This document shows positions 1 to 5,424 of a stretch of 5,424 bases of DNA, one piece after another. The DNA lies in contig PLZZ01000211.1 in assembly GCA_003153585.1 (NCBI GenBank), positions 1-5,424 on the forward strand. The letters are read 5' to 3'. This stretch comes from Acidobacteriota bacterium. Lineage in GTDB: Bacteria > Acidobacteriota > Terriglobia > Acidiferrales > UBA7541. The notes under the pieces are model-generated. The model saw nothing but the letters and a program-made list of their open reading frames with translations. It was not told the DNA's origin and did no database searches. Numbering within the stretch: the stretch's first letter is position 1; each line of letters begins with the position of its first letter. A program made the position numbers and the translations under genes.

Positions 1-801
1 GCCGGAACGAAGTTGGAAGAGCTGCCGGAGCTTGAGCCGGCGTGGAGGATCGAGGGCCAGTGGACTTCGTCTCGCGAGAATCAGATACCTTGCATAGTCG
101 GGCGCAACGTCGCGCGGCAACTTCATCTCGCTCTGGGCAGCACGCTGCTTTTGTCTTACTTGGGCAAAACTACGCAGGCTACGCTGGTGGGCATCGTGGA
201 TGCGGGCGGCGCGGAAGACAATCAGGTCTTCATGGGATTGGCTGAAGTTCAAAGGCTCGCGGGACTTCCGGGCCAGATCGGTTTGGCGCAATTGAGCGTC
301 AGGGGAACCGCTAAAAACATCTCGGAATTCGCGGCGCGGCTGGCGGCTGCGCTGCCGTCTTACGAAGTGCGGCCAATCCGCCAGGTGACCGAAGCCGAGG
401 GTGATCTTCTAAATCGCATCCGGCTGCTGATCGGGTCCATGGTGGTTCTGATTCTTGCGCTGACGGCACTCTGCGTCCTTGCGACGATGGCGGCGCTGGC
501 GATGGAGAGGCGCCAGGACGTGGGACTGATGAAGGCGCTGGGCGGCTCGATTGCGCGGATCGTTACATTGTTCATGGCCGAAGTGGGCGTTCTCGGCGCG
601 GCGGGAGGGTTCGTCGGCGCCATTTTGGGCATTGAACTTTCGCGCTGGATGGGCCAGCGCGTTTTTGGCACGGCAATTTCGCTGCGCTGGGAAATCTTTC
701 CGCTGACTATCGCTCTTATGGTTGCGGTCGCGCTCGCCGGAGCGCTTCCTTTGCGGCTGCTGGGAAAAGTGAAACCGGCCGTAATTTTTCGAGGGGAATA
801 G
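1..801 (+). CDS. ABC transporter permease, MacB/FtsX type (5' end outside window)
   Basis: Inner-membrane permease subunit of an ABC transporter; it works with the ATPase encoded directly downstream. The frame is open from base 1 and about 266 residues are visible. Full-length family members are usually near 400, so the first membrane helix and part of the extracytoplasmic domain are missing; the TTG at 13 is probably internal rather than the start. The visible N-terminal half (to about residue 135) resembles a MacB-type periplasmic core domain. Three hydrophobic segments follow, at about residues 142-165, 187-213 and 232-254. Between the first two lies the family's cytoplasmic motif ERRQDVGLMKALG, which couples to the ATPase, and the protein ends in a typical PAVIFRGE tail. 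This is the FtsX/MacB C-terminal fold, which is mechanotransmission- or export-type rather than an importer. The substrate cannot be read from the window. A resemblance to permeases of FTR1/P19-type iron loci is only a recollection. Confidence 0.88.
   Translation, partial: AGTKLEELPELEPAWRIEGQWTSSRENQIPCIVGRNVARQLHLALGSTLLLSYLGKTTQATLVGIVDAGGAEDNQVFMGLAEVQRLAGLPGQIGLAQLSVRGTAKNISEFAARLAAALPSYEVRPIRQVTEAEGDLLNRIRLLIGSMVVLILALTALCVLATMAALAMERRQDVGLMKALGGSIARIVTLFMAEVGVLGAAGGFVGAILGIELSRWMGQRVFGTAISLRWEIFPLTIALMVAVALAGALPLRLLGKVKPAVIFRGE
791..796 (+). promoter_or_regulatory. Ribosome binding site of the ABC ATPase gene
   Basis: GAGGGG lies four bases before the GTG at 801, inside the last codons of the permease gene. 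It supports GTG rather than a later ATG as the start, and suggests translation coupled to the permease through the TAGTG stop/start overlap. Confidence 0.6.
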
Positions 802-1478
802 TGGCGACTCTGGTGCAAGTGGAGAATCTGCGCAAGGAGTTCGGAAACGTTTGCGCGCTTGCAGGCGTGTCGTTCCGCGTGGAAGCCGGCGAATGGATTG
901 CCATCATGGGGCCTTCAGGCTCCGGAAAGACCACGCTGATAAATATTCTGGGCGGGCTCGATATGCCCACTTCGGGGCAAGCGATTGTGGATGCTATTGA
1001 CGTTGGCCGGCTCGACGAATCCGGGCTTACGCGTTTCAGGGCGCAGAAGATTGGTTTCATCTTTCAACAATTTCACTTGGTGCCCTATCTGACCGCGCTA
1101 GAAAACGTAATGCTGGCGCAATATTTTCACAGCACCACCGACGAGAAAGAGGCGCGCGAAGCGCTGGAACGCGTAGGTCTGGGCGATCGCGTCGAGCATT
1201 TGCCTGGAAAACTTTCCGGCGGCGAACAGCAGCGTGTAGCTGTTGCCCGGGCGCTGATCAATCATCCGAAGCTCATTCTCGCCGACGAGCCTACCGGAAA
1301 CCTGGATGAAGCCAACGAGGAGACCGTGATCCAGCTATTCCACGAATTGCACCGCGAAGGACACACTATTCTCATGGTCACGCACGCGCCCTCCATCGGA
1401 CGCCTGGCCGATCGCCGCATTGCATTCGCGCATGGAAGGCTGGCGGAAGTTCCGGCGTCATCAAAAACCTCACCGTGA
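801..1478 (+). CDS. ABC transporter ATP-binding protein, LolD/MacB family
   Basis: Cytoplasmic ATPase subunit that powers the permease encoded just upstream. At 225 residues it has the usual length of a single nucleotide-binding domain of the LolD/MacB/FtsE group. All core motifs are intact: Walker [10 protein letters not shown] at residues 37-45, Q-loop Gln89 ([17 protein letters not shown] is typical of this group), signature LSGGEQQR at 138-145, Walker B LILADEP with catalytic Glu163, D-loop Asp169 and H-loop His195. The usual Asp after the H-loop His is Ala (VTHAPS), which is a mild variation. The GTG start shares its G with the permease TAG stop and has a Shine-Dalgarno sequence four bases upstream; no other in-frame start precedes Walker A. 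With an FtsX-like permease, the pair should move or release a substrate at the outer face of the inner membrane (lipoprotein, lipid, peptide or metal-related). The specific name lolD or macB is not justified by the sequence alone. Confidence 0.93.
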   Translation: MATLVQVENLRKEFGNVCALAGVSFRVEAGEWIAIMGPSGSGKTTLINILGGLDMPTSGQAIVDAIDVGRLDESGLTRFRAQKIGFIFQQFHLVPYLTALENVMLAQYFHSTTDEKEAREALERVGLGDRVEHLPGKLSGGEQQRVAVARALINHPKLILADEPTGNLDEANEETVIQLFHELHREGHTILMVTHAPSIGRLADRRIAFAHGRLAEVPASSKTSP

Positions 1479-1512
1479 CGCGGCTCCGTTGAGATCAAAG
1501 GTCAAAGCGGTC

Positions 1513-1521
1513 TGCTAGAAT
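1513..1521 (+). promoter_or_regulatory. Extended -10 promoter of the DUF971 gene
   Basis: TGCTAGAAT fits the extended -10 pattern TGnTATAAT, with one mismatch in the hexamer. There is no convincing -35 at 17 bases, which is common for extended -10 promoters. A small direct repeat of TCAAAG (1495-1500 and 1502-1507) lies just upstream. Transcription would begin near 1527-1529, so the DUF971 gene could be expressed independently of the ABC operon. Confidence 0.5.
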
Positions 1522-1529
1522 AGGAAGAA

Positions 1530-1934
1530 ATGCCGATACCACACGATTTGCGAAAAAAGCCGATGGACGTGAAGGTACGCGTATCGACGGGCCAAGGTGT
1601 CGAAGTCACCTGGTCGGACGGCCACGCGAGCCGCTACGACTTTCCCTACCTGCGAGACCACTGTCCGTGCGCGCTGTGTAACGACGAGCGCGAAAAGAAG
1701 GCTCGCATAGGGACATCACCGAGCGGAGCTAGCGCTCCCAGTGCAGTATTGCCGATGTTTAAGCCGCGCGTGACCGCCAAGAGCGCAATAGCAGTAGGGA
1801 ACTACGCAATCCAGATTGAATTTTCGGACAGCCACGCGACGGGCATCTACAGCTTCGAACATTTGCGCGAAATCTGCCCTTGCGAGGCTTGCGTGCGCGA
1901 GTTTGGGCCGGCGTCGGTACAAAAGCTTTCCTGA
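1530..1934 (+). CDS. DUF971 family protein (GBBH-like N-terminal domain)
   Basis: Small soluble protein of 134 residues matching the DUF971 / gamma-butyrobetaine-hydroxylase-like N-terminal domain, a zinc-binding fold that occurs alone or fused to enzymes. No catalytic domain is present, and the cellular role of the stand-alone form is not established. The protein is an internal duplication. Residues 24-50 and 94-121 share the pattern hydrophobic strand, SD-G/S-HA, aromatic, LR, CPCxxC. Cysteines 45, 47 and 50, together with His102, match the CxCxxC plus His zinc site known in human BBOX1. A second set, Cys116, 118 and 121, could pair with His32. Residues 55-85 form a charged, Pro/Ala-rich linker. 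The start is uncertain: ATG 1530 has AGGAAG only two bases upstream and lies almost on the predicted transcription start, while ATG 1563 (residue 12) would give a 123-residue protein but has no clear Shine-Dalgarno sequence. The conserved domain is complete with either start. Confidence 0.85.
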   Translation: MPIPHDLRKKPMDVKVRVSTGQGVEVTWSDGHASRYDFPYLRDHCPCALCNDEREKKARIGTSPSGASAPSAVLPMFKPRVTAKSAIAVGNYAIQIEFSDSHATGIYSFEHLREICPCEACVREFGPASVQKLS

Positions 1935-1953
1935 AGGGCAGGTCAGGGCCCTT
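1934..1953 (+). other. Stem-loop at the end of the DUF971 gene
   Basis: AAGGGC (1934-1939) and GCCCTT (1948-1953) form a 6-bp stem with an 8-base loop, starting at the last base of the DUF971 stop codon. No T-run follows, so it is not a canonical intrinsic terminator. It may stabilise the 3' end of the message or act with other factors. Confidence 0.35.
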
Positions 1954-1981
1954 GCGGCCGGCCTTGCTGCGTGATCGCGCG

Positions 1982-1999
1982 CCGGGGAAGAAAACCCGG
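1982..1999 (+). terminator. Weak terminator-like hairpin between DUF971 and permease genes
   Basis: CCGGG (1982-1986) and CCCGG (1995-1999) form a 5-bp GC stem around an A-rich 8-base loop. A T-rich run (CTTTGTTTTT, 2010-2019) starts about ten bases after the stem, which is too far for a textbook terminator. It is the best candidate for ending transcription ahead of the permease promoter. Confidence 0.25.
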
Positions 2000-2011
2000 A
2001 CGAGCAACTCT

Positions 2012-2040
2012 TTGTTTTTGCGATAAATTCAACGTATAGT
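2012..2040 (+). promoter_or_regulatory. Candidate sigma-70 promoter of the APC permease gene
   Basis: TTGTTT at 2012-2017 and TATAGT at 2035-2040 are separated by 17 bases. The -10 matches TATAAT at five of six positions; the -35 matches only the TTG half. The predicted start near 2047 gives a short, pyrimidine-rich leader of about 16 bases with no Shine-Dalgarno sequence before ATG 2064. The surrounding AT-rich stretch stands out from the GC-rich genes on either side. Confidence 0.5.
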
Positions 2041-2063
2041 TCTTCTCCTCATCTCTATAACGT

Positions 2064-4367
2064 ATGTCATCCGACTCCACCGGCCACATTTTCACACCTG
2101 GTAGGGTACGCCCCGTAGCCAAGGTCCTCGTGGCCACTACGGCCATGCTGGCGTTCATTTCTTTCTGGCGGGCCGCAGCCATCGTCCTGAACGACCTGGC
2201 GTCATCGGCTTATTACGCCGGCGGCGAAGCAGAGCAGTTCATCGGCAAGACGGCTCCGTGGTTCATCCTCGGCATCATGCTGTTTTCATACGCAGTACGG
2301 GCGATTTACGTGGAGAGCTGCAGCATGTTCGTCCGGGGCGGCGTGTATCGCGTGGTGAAGGAAGCCCTGGGCGGAACGCTGGCGAAGTTCTCGGTTTCAG
2401 CGCTGATGTTCGACTACGTCCTGACCGGGCCCATCAGCGGCGTGTCCGCGGGCCAATATCTGGTCGGCGTACTAAATGAATTATTCGTTTACGCTCACAT
2501 TCCGATTCATCTTCACGTAAACGGCACCGCTGCAGCGGTCGCCATCGTGATCACGCTTTATTTCTGGTGGGAAAATATCAAGGGCGTGCCGGAATCCAGC
2601 GGCAAGGCGCTGCGGATCATGCAGCTCACCACCATCATGGTGATCGTTCTGATTAGCTGGTGCTTCTACACTTTGTATGCCCGTAGCGGTTGGCATCTGC
2701 CTCCCGCGCCGCTGCCCCAGAACATGAAGCTCGACAAGGGGTCGCTTGGCTGGCTGGATCGCTATCAATGGGCGCACACGATCACGCTGATTGCGATTTT
2801 TGTCGGGCTGGGCCATTCCGTGCTGGCTATGAGCGGCGAGGAATCACTCGCCCAGGTCTATCGAGAAATTGAACATCCCAAGCTGCCCAACCTGAAAAAA
2901 GCTGGGTTGATCATATTCATTTACAGCCTGGTTTTCACCTCGTTGGTTTCCTTCTTCGCGGTAATGATCATTCCGGACAACGTGCGGGGAAAATTCACCG
3001 AGAACTTGATCGGCGGACTCTCGATGCATCTGGTGGGAAGTTTTCCCGTACGGCTTGCGTTTCATGTGTTCGTCGTGGTCGTGGGTGTTCTGATCCTTGC
3101 GGGAGCTGTGAACACGGCGATCGTGGGCTCGAACGGAGTGCTCAACCGCGTGTCGGAAGACGGAGTGCTGACCGACTGGTTTCGCCACCCGCACTCGCGC
3201 TTCGGAACCACTCACCGCATCATCAACATGGTCGTGGCCTTCCAGATCGTCACCATCCTGGCTAGCCGAGGCGATGTAACATTTCTGGGTAACCTCTACG
3301 CGTTCGGCGTGATCTGGAGTTTTGCGATGAAAGGCATTGCGGTTCTGGTGCTGCGCTACACGCATCCCCAGGATCGCGAATATCGTGTGCCGCTCAATCC
3401 CGTTATTTTCGGCGTGGAAATTCCGATTGGACTGGGAATAATCACTCTGGTTCTGCTCTCGATTGCGGTGATTAATCTATTTACAAAACCTGACGCGACC
3501 ATGGCGGGAATTACGTTCACTCTCATTCTGTTCACGGTCTTTGAAATCTCCGAACATCGAATGCACAAGCGCCAGGCCGGCGCAGCTCACGTCGAACTCG
3601 ATCAGTTCAATCTTGCGCAGGAAGCCGAGCTGACTCCGACGAGCGTGGGCGTTGCTCCCGGAAGCATCCTTGTTCCGGTTAGCACCTACTACGCGCTGTA
3701 TCACCTGGAAGCTGCGTTGAAACGAGTGAAAGGGCTGGACGCGGAAATAGTGGTATTGCACGTGCGCATGTTGCGGCGAGCGGCGTCAGGCGAATACGAT
3801 CTGGATCCCGACCAGCTCTTCAGCACCATCGAGCAGTTGCTGTTCACCAAAGTGCTCGCCATCGCGGAGAAAGAAGGAAAGCCGGTGCGCCTGGCCGTGG
3901 CCGCGGCCAACGATTTGTGGGAAGGCATTCTGCGTACGGCGATGAACCTTCAGTCGAGCACGATTGTGAGCGGCAGCTCGTCGAAGATGCCCGTTACGGA
4001 ACAGGCGCGCGAGATCGGATTAGCTTGGGAGCGTATGCCGGAACCCCGGCCGCGCTTGGCCCTGGAGATTTTCACGCCCGCGGGCCAGGAATATATCTTC
4101 TACCTCGGGCCGCACGCGCCTCGCCTTACACCCAAGGAAATTGACGTACTGCACAAGATGTGGCTCAAGTTCAGCGAAAAGCTGGCTGGCGAGGAACTCC
4201 ACCATCACGACATCATTCATTTCGCGCTGACCGAACTGGAGCGGGAAATCGCGGAAGGTCAAGGCGATGAAGTGCTCGAAAGACTTCGCCAGCATCTTCG
4301 GGACATCCAGACCCGCAGGCTGAATCCTCCGGCAGACCCGAAAAATTTGCCGCCGAAACCAAATTGA
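2064..4367 (+). CDS. APC-superfamily amino acid permease fused to a universal stress protein domain
   Basis: Inner-membrane transporter of 767 residues, much longer than a plain APC permease (about 450-500). Roughly 12 hydrophobic segments span residues 20-495, for example near 20-47, 64-82, 104-124, 153-170, 186-206, 235-258, 279-303, 331-357, 387-401, 405-432, 447-473 and 477-495. APC hallmarks are the RGGVYRVVKEALGG stretch after segment 2 and GHSVLAMSGEESLAQVYREI followed by HPKLP after segment 6. Residues 533 to about 671 form a cytoplasmic universal stress protein domain: opening strand SILVPVS, a helix with ALYHLEAALK, strand EIVVLHV, and a last strand near LALEIF. The usual Asp of the first strand is Ser540, and the G-x2-G-x9-G-S/T nucleotide motif is absent, so ATP binding is doubtful. 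About 95 further residues contain GPHAPRLTPKEIDVLHKMW and a HHHD cluster and end in a Pro-rich tail. ATG 2064 is the only start before the first helix. It lacks a Shine-Dalgarno sequence. The substrate is probably an amino acid or amine, but it is not identifiable here. Confidence 0.9.
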   Translation: MSSDSTGHIFTPGRVRPVAKVLVATTAMLAFISFWRAAAIVLNDLASSAYYAGGEAEQFIGKTAPWFILGIMLFSYAVRAIYVESCSMFVRGGVYRVVKEALGGTLAKFSVSALMFDYVLTGPISGVSAGQYLVGVLNELFVYAHIPIHLHVNGTAAAVAIVITLYFWWENIKGVPESSGKALRIMQLTTIMVIVLISWCFYTLYARSGWHLPPAPLPQNMKLDKGSLGWLDRYQWAHTITLIAIFVGLGHSVLAMSGEESLAQVYREIEHPKLPNLKKAGLIIFIYSLVFTSLVSFFAVMIIPDNVRGKFTENLIGGLSMHLVGSFPVRLAFHVFVVVVGVLILAGAVNTAIVGSNGVLNRVSEDGVLTDWFRHPHSRFGTTHRIINMVVAFQIVTILASRGDVTFLGNLYAFGVIWSFAMKGIAVLVLRYTHPQDREYRVPLNPVIFGVEIPIGLGIITLVLLSIAVINLFTKPDATMAGITFTLILFTVFEISEHRMHKRQAGAAHVELDQFNLAQEAELTPTSVGVAPGSILVPVSTYYALYHLEAALKRVKGLDAEIVVLHVRMLRRAASGEYDLDPDQLFSTIEQLLFTKVLAIAEKEGKPVRLAVAAANDLWEGILRTAMNLQSSTIVSGSSSKMPVTEQAREIGLAWERMPEPRPRLALEIFTPAGQEYIFYLGPHAPRLTPKEIDVLHKMWLKFSEKLAGEELHHHDIIHFALTELEREIAEGQGDEVLERLRQHLRDIQTRRLNPPADPKNLPPKPN

Positions 4368-4405
4368 TAAGACTTTTGAACGGGTGCCCGCTTTTCCGAG
4401 AATGT

Positions 4406-4840
4406 TCAGGCTCGAAGCTCTGAAGTGCAATTAGGGCAACGCGTGGCTTTGATCGGGATTGCAGAAAAGCAGTACGGGCATTCCTTGGTCGCCGGCGCCG
4501 CAGCGGGAACAGGCTTTTTCCACCGATTCACCTGGCGTATCACCAGGAAGATTACGAATGCCACGATCAAAAAATCGATTACGGTGTTCAGAAACAACCC
4601 GTAGTTGATCGTCACGGCCCCCGCAGCTTTGGCAGCAGCCAGTGAATCGTAGTGAGTATGTGACAGGCTCAGAAATAAGCTGGAGAAATCGACTCGTCCA
4701 AGAAGAAGCCCAATCGGTGGCATTATGACGTCGCCTACCAGTGAGGTGATGATCTTTCCGAAGGCGGCGCCGATGATGATGCCTATGGCCATGTCCAGCA
4801 CGTTGCCCTTCATCGCGAATTCTTTAAATTCTTTCAGCAT
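4406..4840 (-). CDS. mscL: Large-conductance mechanosensitive channel MscL with C-terminal zinc ribbon
   Basis: Inner-membrane channel that opens under membrane tension to release solutes during hypo-osmotic shock. The 144-residue protein starts with the family signature [20 protein letters not shown], which forms the N-terminal amphipathic helix and the beginning of the first membrane helix. Pore-lining helix 1 is at about 15-44, including [11 protein letters not shown] and the DVIMPPIG end. A periplasmic loop follows at about 50-77, and helix 2 at about 78-105 (GAVTINYG lead-in, then [14 protein letters not shown]). After the VNRWKKP boundary, the usual C-terminal helix bundle is replaced by a Pro/Ala linker and a four-cysteine ribbon: Cys121, Cys124, Cys135 and Cys138 (CPYC and CPNC). 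The start at ATG 4840 is chosen over an in-frame TTG at 4864 because AGAGGA lies seven bases upstream and the protein then begins exactly as family members do. The gene converges on the permease gene with a 38-base gap. The channel core is certain; zinc binding is inferred. Confidence 0.96.
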   Translation of the reverse strand: MLKEFKEFAMKGNVLDMAIGIIIGAAFGKIITSLVGDVIMPPIGLLLGRVDFSSLFLSLSHTHYDSLAAAKAAGAVTINYGLFLNTVIDFLIVAFVIFLVIRQVNRWKKPVPAAAPATKECPYCFSAIPIKATRCPNCTSELRA

Positions 4841-4847
4841 GTTCTTG

Positions 4848-4853
4848 TCCTCT
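4848..4853 (-). promoter_or_regulatory. Ribosome binding site of mscL
   Basis: On the minus strand, AGAGGA is followed by seven bases (CAAGAAC) and ATG 4840. This spacing fixes the mscL start and argues against the longer TTG-initiated reading. Confidence 0.8.
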
Positions 4854-4883
4854 TTGAAACCCAAATCTGAATTCTCTGGCTCG

Positions 4884-4913
4884 GGTTCGTCGATTCAACT
4901 GAACCGGCGAACC
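4884..4913. repeat. 30-base imperfect palindrome in the mscL leader
   Basis: The two 14-base arms around a 2-base centre match at nearly every position. GGTTCG (4884-4889) faces CGAACC (4908-4913), and TTCA (4894-4897) faces TGAA (4900-4903). Read as plus-strand RNA the arms give 12 Watson-Crick pairs, one G-U pair and one mismatch. It lies between the mscL promoter candidate and the mscL ribosome binding site, so it could be a leader hairpin or an operator. No T-run follows on either strand, so it is not a standard terminator. Confidence 0.65.
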
Positions 4914-4929
4914 TCGACATGCGAGTGAG

Positions 4930-4956
4930 ATTATCGGGAAGCGGACGGACTGGCAA
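4930..4956 (-). promoter_or_regulatory. Candidate promoter of mscL
   Basis: On the minus strand, TTGCCA (4956-4951) and GATAAT (4935-4930) each match the sigma-70 consensus at five of six positions. Their spacing is 15 bases, shorter than the preferred 17. Transcription would start near 4923 and give an mscL leader of about 80 bases that contains the palindrome. Confidence 0.35.
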
Positions 4957-5004
4957 GAGCGAAGGATGTCTATTGAGGGTTTCGAAATATGCAACTAGGG
5001 GAGT

Positions 5005-5364
5005 TCATTCACTTCGAGCGAAGAGGACGGCGCCCAGAGTCCCACGCAGTACAAGCACCGCTCCGGCAAGTCCCAAAAGCAACGGGATGCAACGAACAGG
5101 AAGAACGGGGACACCCAAAATAAGCGCGCCAACCAGAGCAAGCGAGCCCGCGCGTATCTTTGAGGACCACTGGGGTGCCGCAGGTCCGCGCCGCGTCCAG
5201 GCGCGGGCACCCCAGTACAAAAAAACAATTCCCACGGCAATCAAAGCCGCCGGCCGCGTTGGCAATCCCACGCGCCCGGAAACGGCCAGCAGAATCAGAA
5301 GAGCTCCGAGGAGCAAAACAATAGATTCATTCAGAAGCTGGAAAAGCTTTGCAGACGTCAGCAT
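5005..5364 (-). CDS. Small four-helix membrane protein of unknown function
   Basis: I do not recognise a named family. The 119-residue product is very hydrophobic, with four probable membrane helices at about residues 12-29, 38-54, 71-90 and 92-113. They are joined by short loops; the loop at 55-70 is basic (RAWTRRG), followed by WSSKIR, which suggests it faces the cytoplasm. There are no obvious catalytic residues. The start at ATG 5364 is preferred because AGAGGA sits four bases upstream and the protein then begins just before the first helix. The frame stays open upstream to the window edge, with ATG 5391 and GTG 5412 as alternatives giving 128 or 135 residues. The gene is on the same strand as mscL and ends 164 bases before it, with a promoter candidate between them, so joint transcription is possible but not required. 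An 11-bp inverted repeat lies in the codons for residues 50-66. Confidence 0.7.
   Translation of the reverse strand: MLTSAKLFQLLNESIVLLLGALLILLAVSGRVGLPTRPAALIAVGIVFLYWGARAWTRRGPAAPQWSSKIRAGSLALVGALILGVPVLPVRCIPLLLGLAGAVLVLRGTLGAVLFARSE
5169..5216. repeat. Perfect 11-bp inverted repeat inside the small membrane protein gene
   Basis: ACTGGGGTGCC (5169-5179) and GGCACCCCAGT (5206-5216) are exact reverse complements. Inside them a second stem, CGCGCC (5187-5192) with GGCGCG (5200-5205), closes a 7-base loop; the 7 bases at 5180-5186 would bulge out. The element covers the codons for Tyr50 to Trp66, the loop between helices 2 and 3. Confidence 0.7.
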
Positions 5365-5368
5365 GCGT

Positions 5369-5374
5369 TCCTCT
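5369..5374 (-). promoter_or_regulatory. Ribosome binding site deciding the start of the small membrane protein
   Basis: AGAGGA on the minus strand stands four bases (ACGC) before ATG 5364. The alternative ATG 5391 has only a poor GGCGGG upstream. This makes 5364 the best start, although the open frame upstream leaves some doubt. Confidence 0.55.
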
Positions 5375-5424
5375 AACCCGGTCCTCAGCATGGTCCCGCC
5401 GCCTTGGGCCACGAATACATCGCG

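Noticed and set aside
13..15. TTG at 13 as the start of the first permease gene
   Set aside because: The frame is open to base 1 and the product would lack the first membrane helix and part of the core domain, so the gene is cut by the window edge.
360..1060. Minus-strand open frames opposite the ABC genes
   Set aside because: They are antisense to well-supported ABC genes and their Ser/Arg/Pro-rich composition is typical of GC-rich shadow frames.
1956..1963. GGCCGGCC palindrome between the DUF971 and permease genes
   Set aside because: An 8-base GC palindrome is expected by chance in GC-rich DNA and has no supporting context.
2844..3365. Long minus-strand open frame of 173 residues inside the permease gene
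   Set aside because: It lies wholly opposite a clear transporter gene, has a low-complexity His/Asp/Arg-rich composition, and shows no domain or ribosome site; it is a shadow of the coding strand.
4381..4394. CGGG-TG-CCCG followed by CTTTT as a terminator between the permease and mscL genes
   Set aside because: A 2-base loop is not feasible, so at most three pairs with a 4-base loop remain, and the T-run is short; too weak to call.
4841..4864. Extended mscL start at TTG 4864, adding eight residues
   Set aside because: ATG 4840 has a well-spaced AGAGGA and gives the conserved MscL N-terminus; the extra residues overlap the ribosome binding site.
4995..5240. Alternative minus-strand frame of 81 residues overlapping the small membrane protein
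   Set aside because: It overlaps the better four-helix frame, starts inside it at the inverted repeat, and has no Shine-Dalgarno sequence or family resemblance.

Overview
The window looks like a piece of a moderately GC-rich Gram-negative chromosome. The style of several proteins (a DUF971 protein with two CPCxxC motifs, an MscL with a C-terminal zinc ribbon, and a large amino-acid permease fused to a universal-stress domain) suggests an acidobacterium or a relative. This assignment is inference from remembered family resemblance; the window has no rRNA or other phylogenetic marker.

Layout, left to right. Bases 1-1478 (+) hold the end of an ABC exporter operon: the C-terminal part of a MacB/FtsX-type permease, cut by the window edge, then its ATPase, whose GTG start overlaps the permease stop by one base. 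Bases 1513-1934 (+) hold an extended -10 promoter and a small DUF971 (GBBH-like N-terminal domain) protein, probably zinc-binding. Bases 1935-2063 are intergenic, with two short stem-loops and a promoter candidate for the next gene. Bases 2064-4367 (+) encode a 767-residue APC-superfamily permease with about 12 membrane segments, a degenerate universal-stress-protein domain and an extra C-terminal segment of about 95 residues. It converges, across only 38 bases, on mscL (4406-4840, -), the large-conductance mechanosensitive channel, here ending in a four-cysteine zinc ribbon. Bases 4841-5004 are the mscL leader and promoter region, with a strong 30-base imperfect palindrome. Bases 5005-5364 (-) encode a small unrecognised four-helix membrane protein whose gene contains an 11-bp perfect inverted repeat.

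The genes appear to be four or five separate transcription units rather than one pathway. The common theme is the cell envelope: ABC export or lipoprotein/metal handling, amino-acid transport with a built-in stress-sensor-like domain, osmotic safety release, and a small membrane protein. No mobile element, CRISPR array, tRNA or rRNA gene was seen. The points most worth a second look are the permease-USP-extension fusion, the zinc-ribbon MscL, the palindrome in the mscL leader, and the inverted repeat inside the small membrane protein gene.
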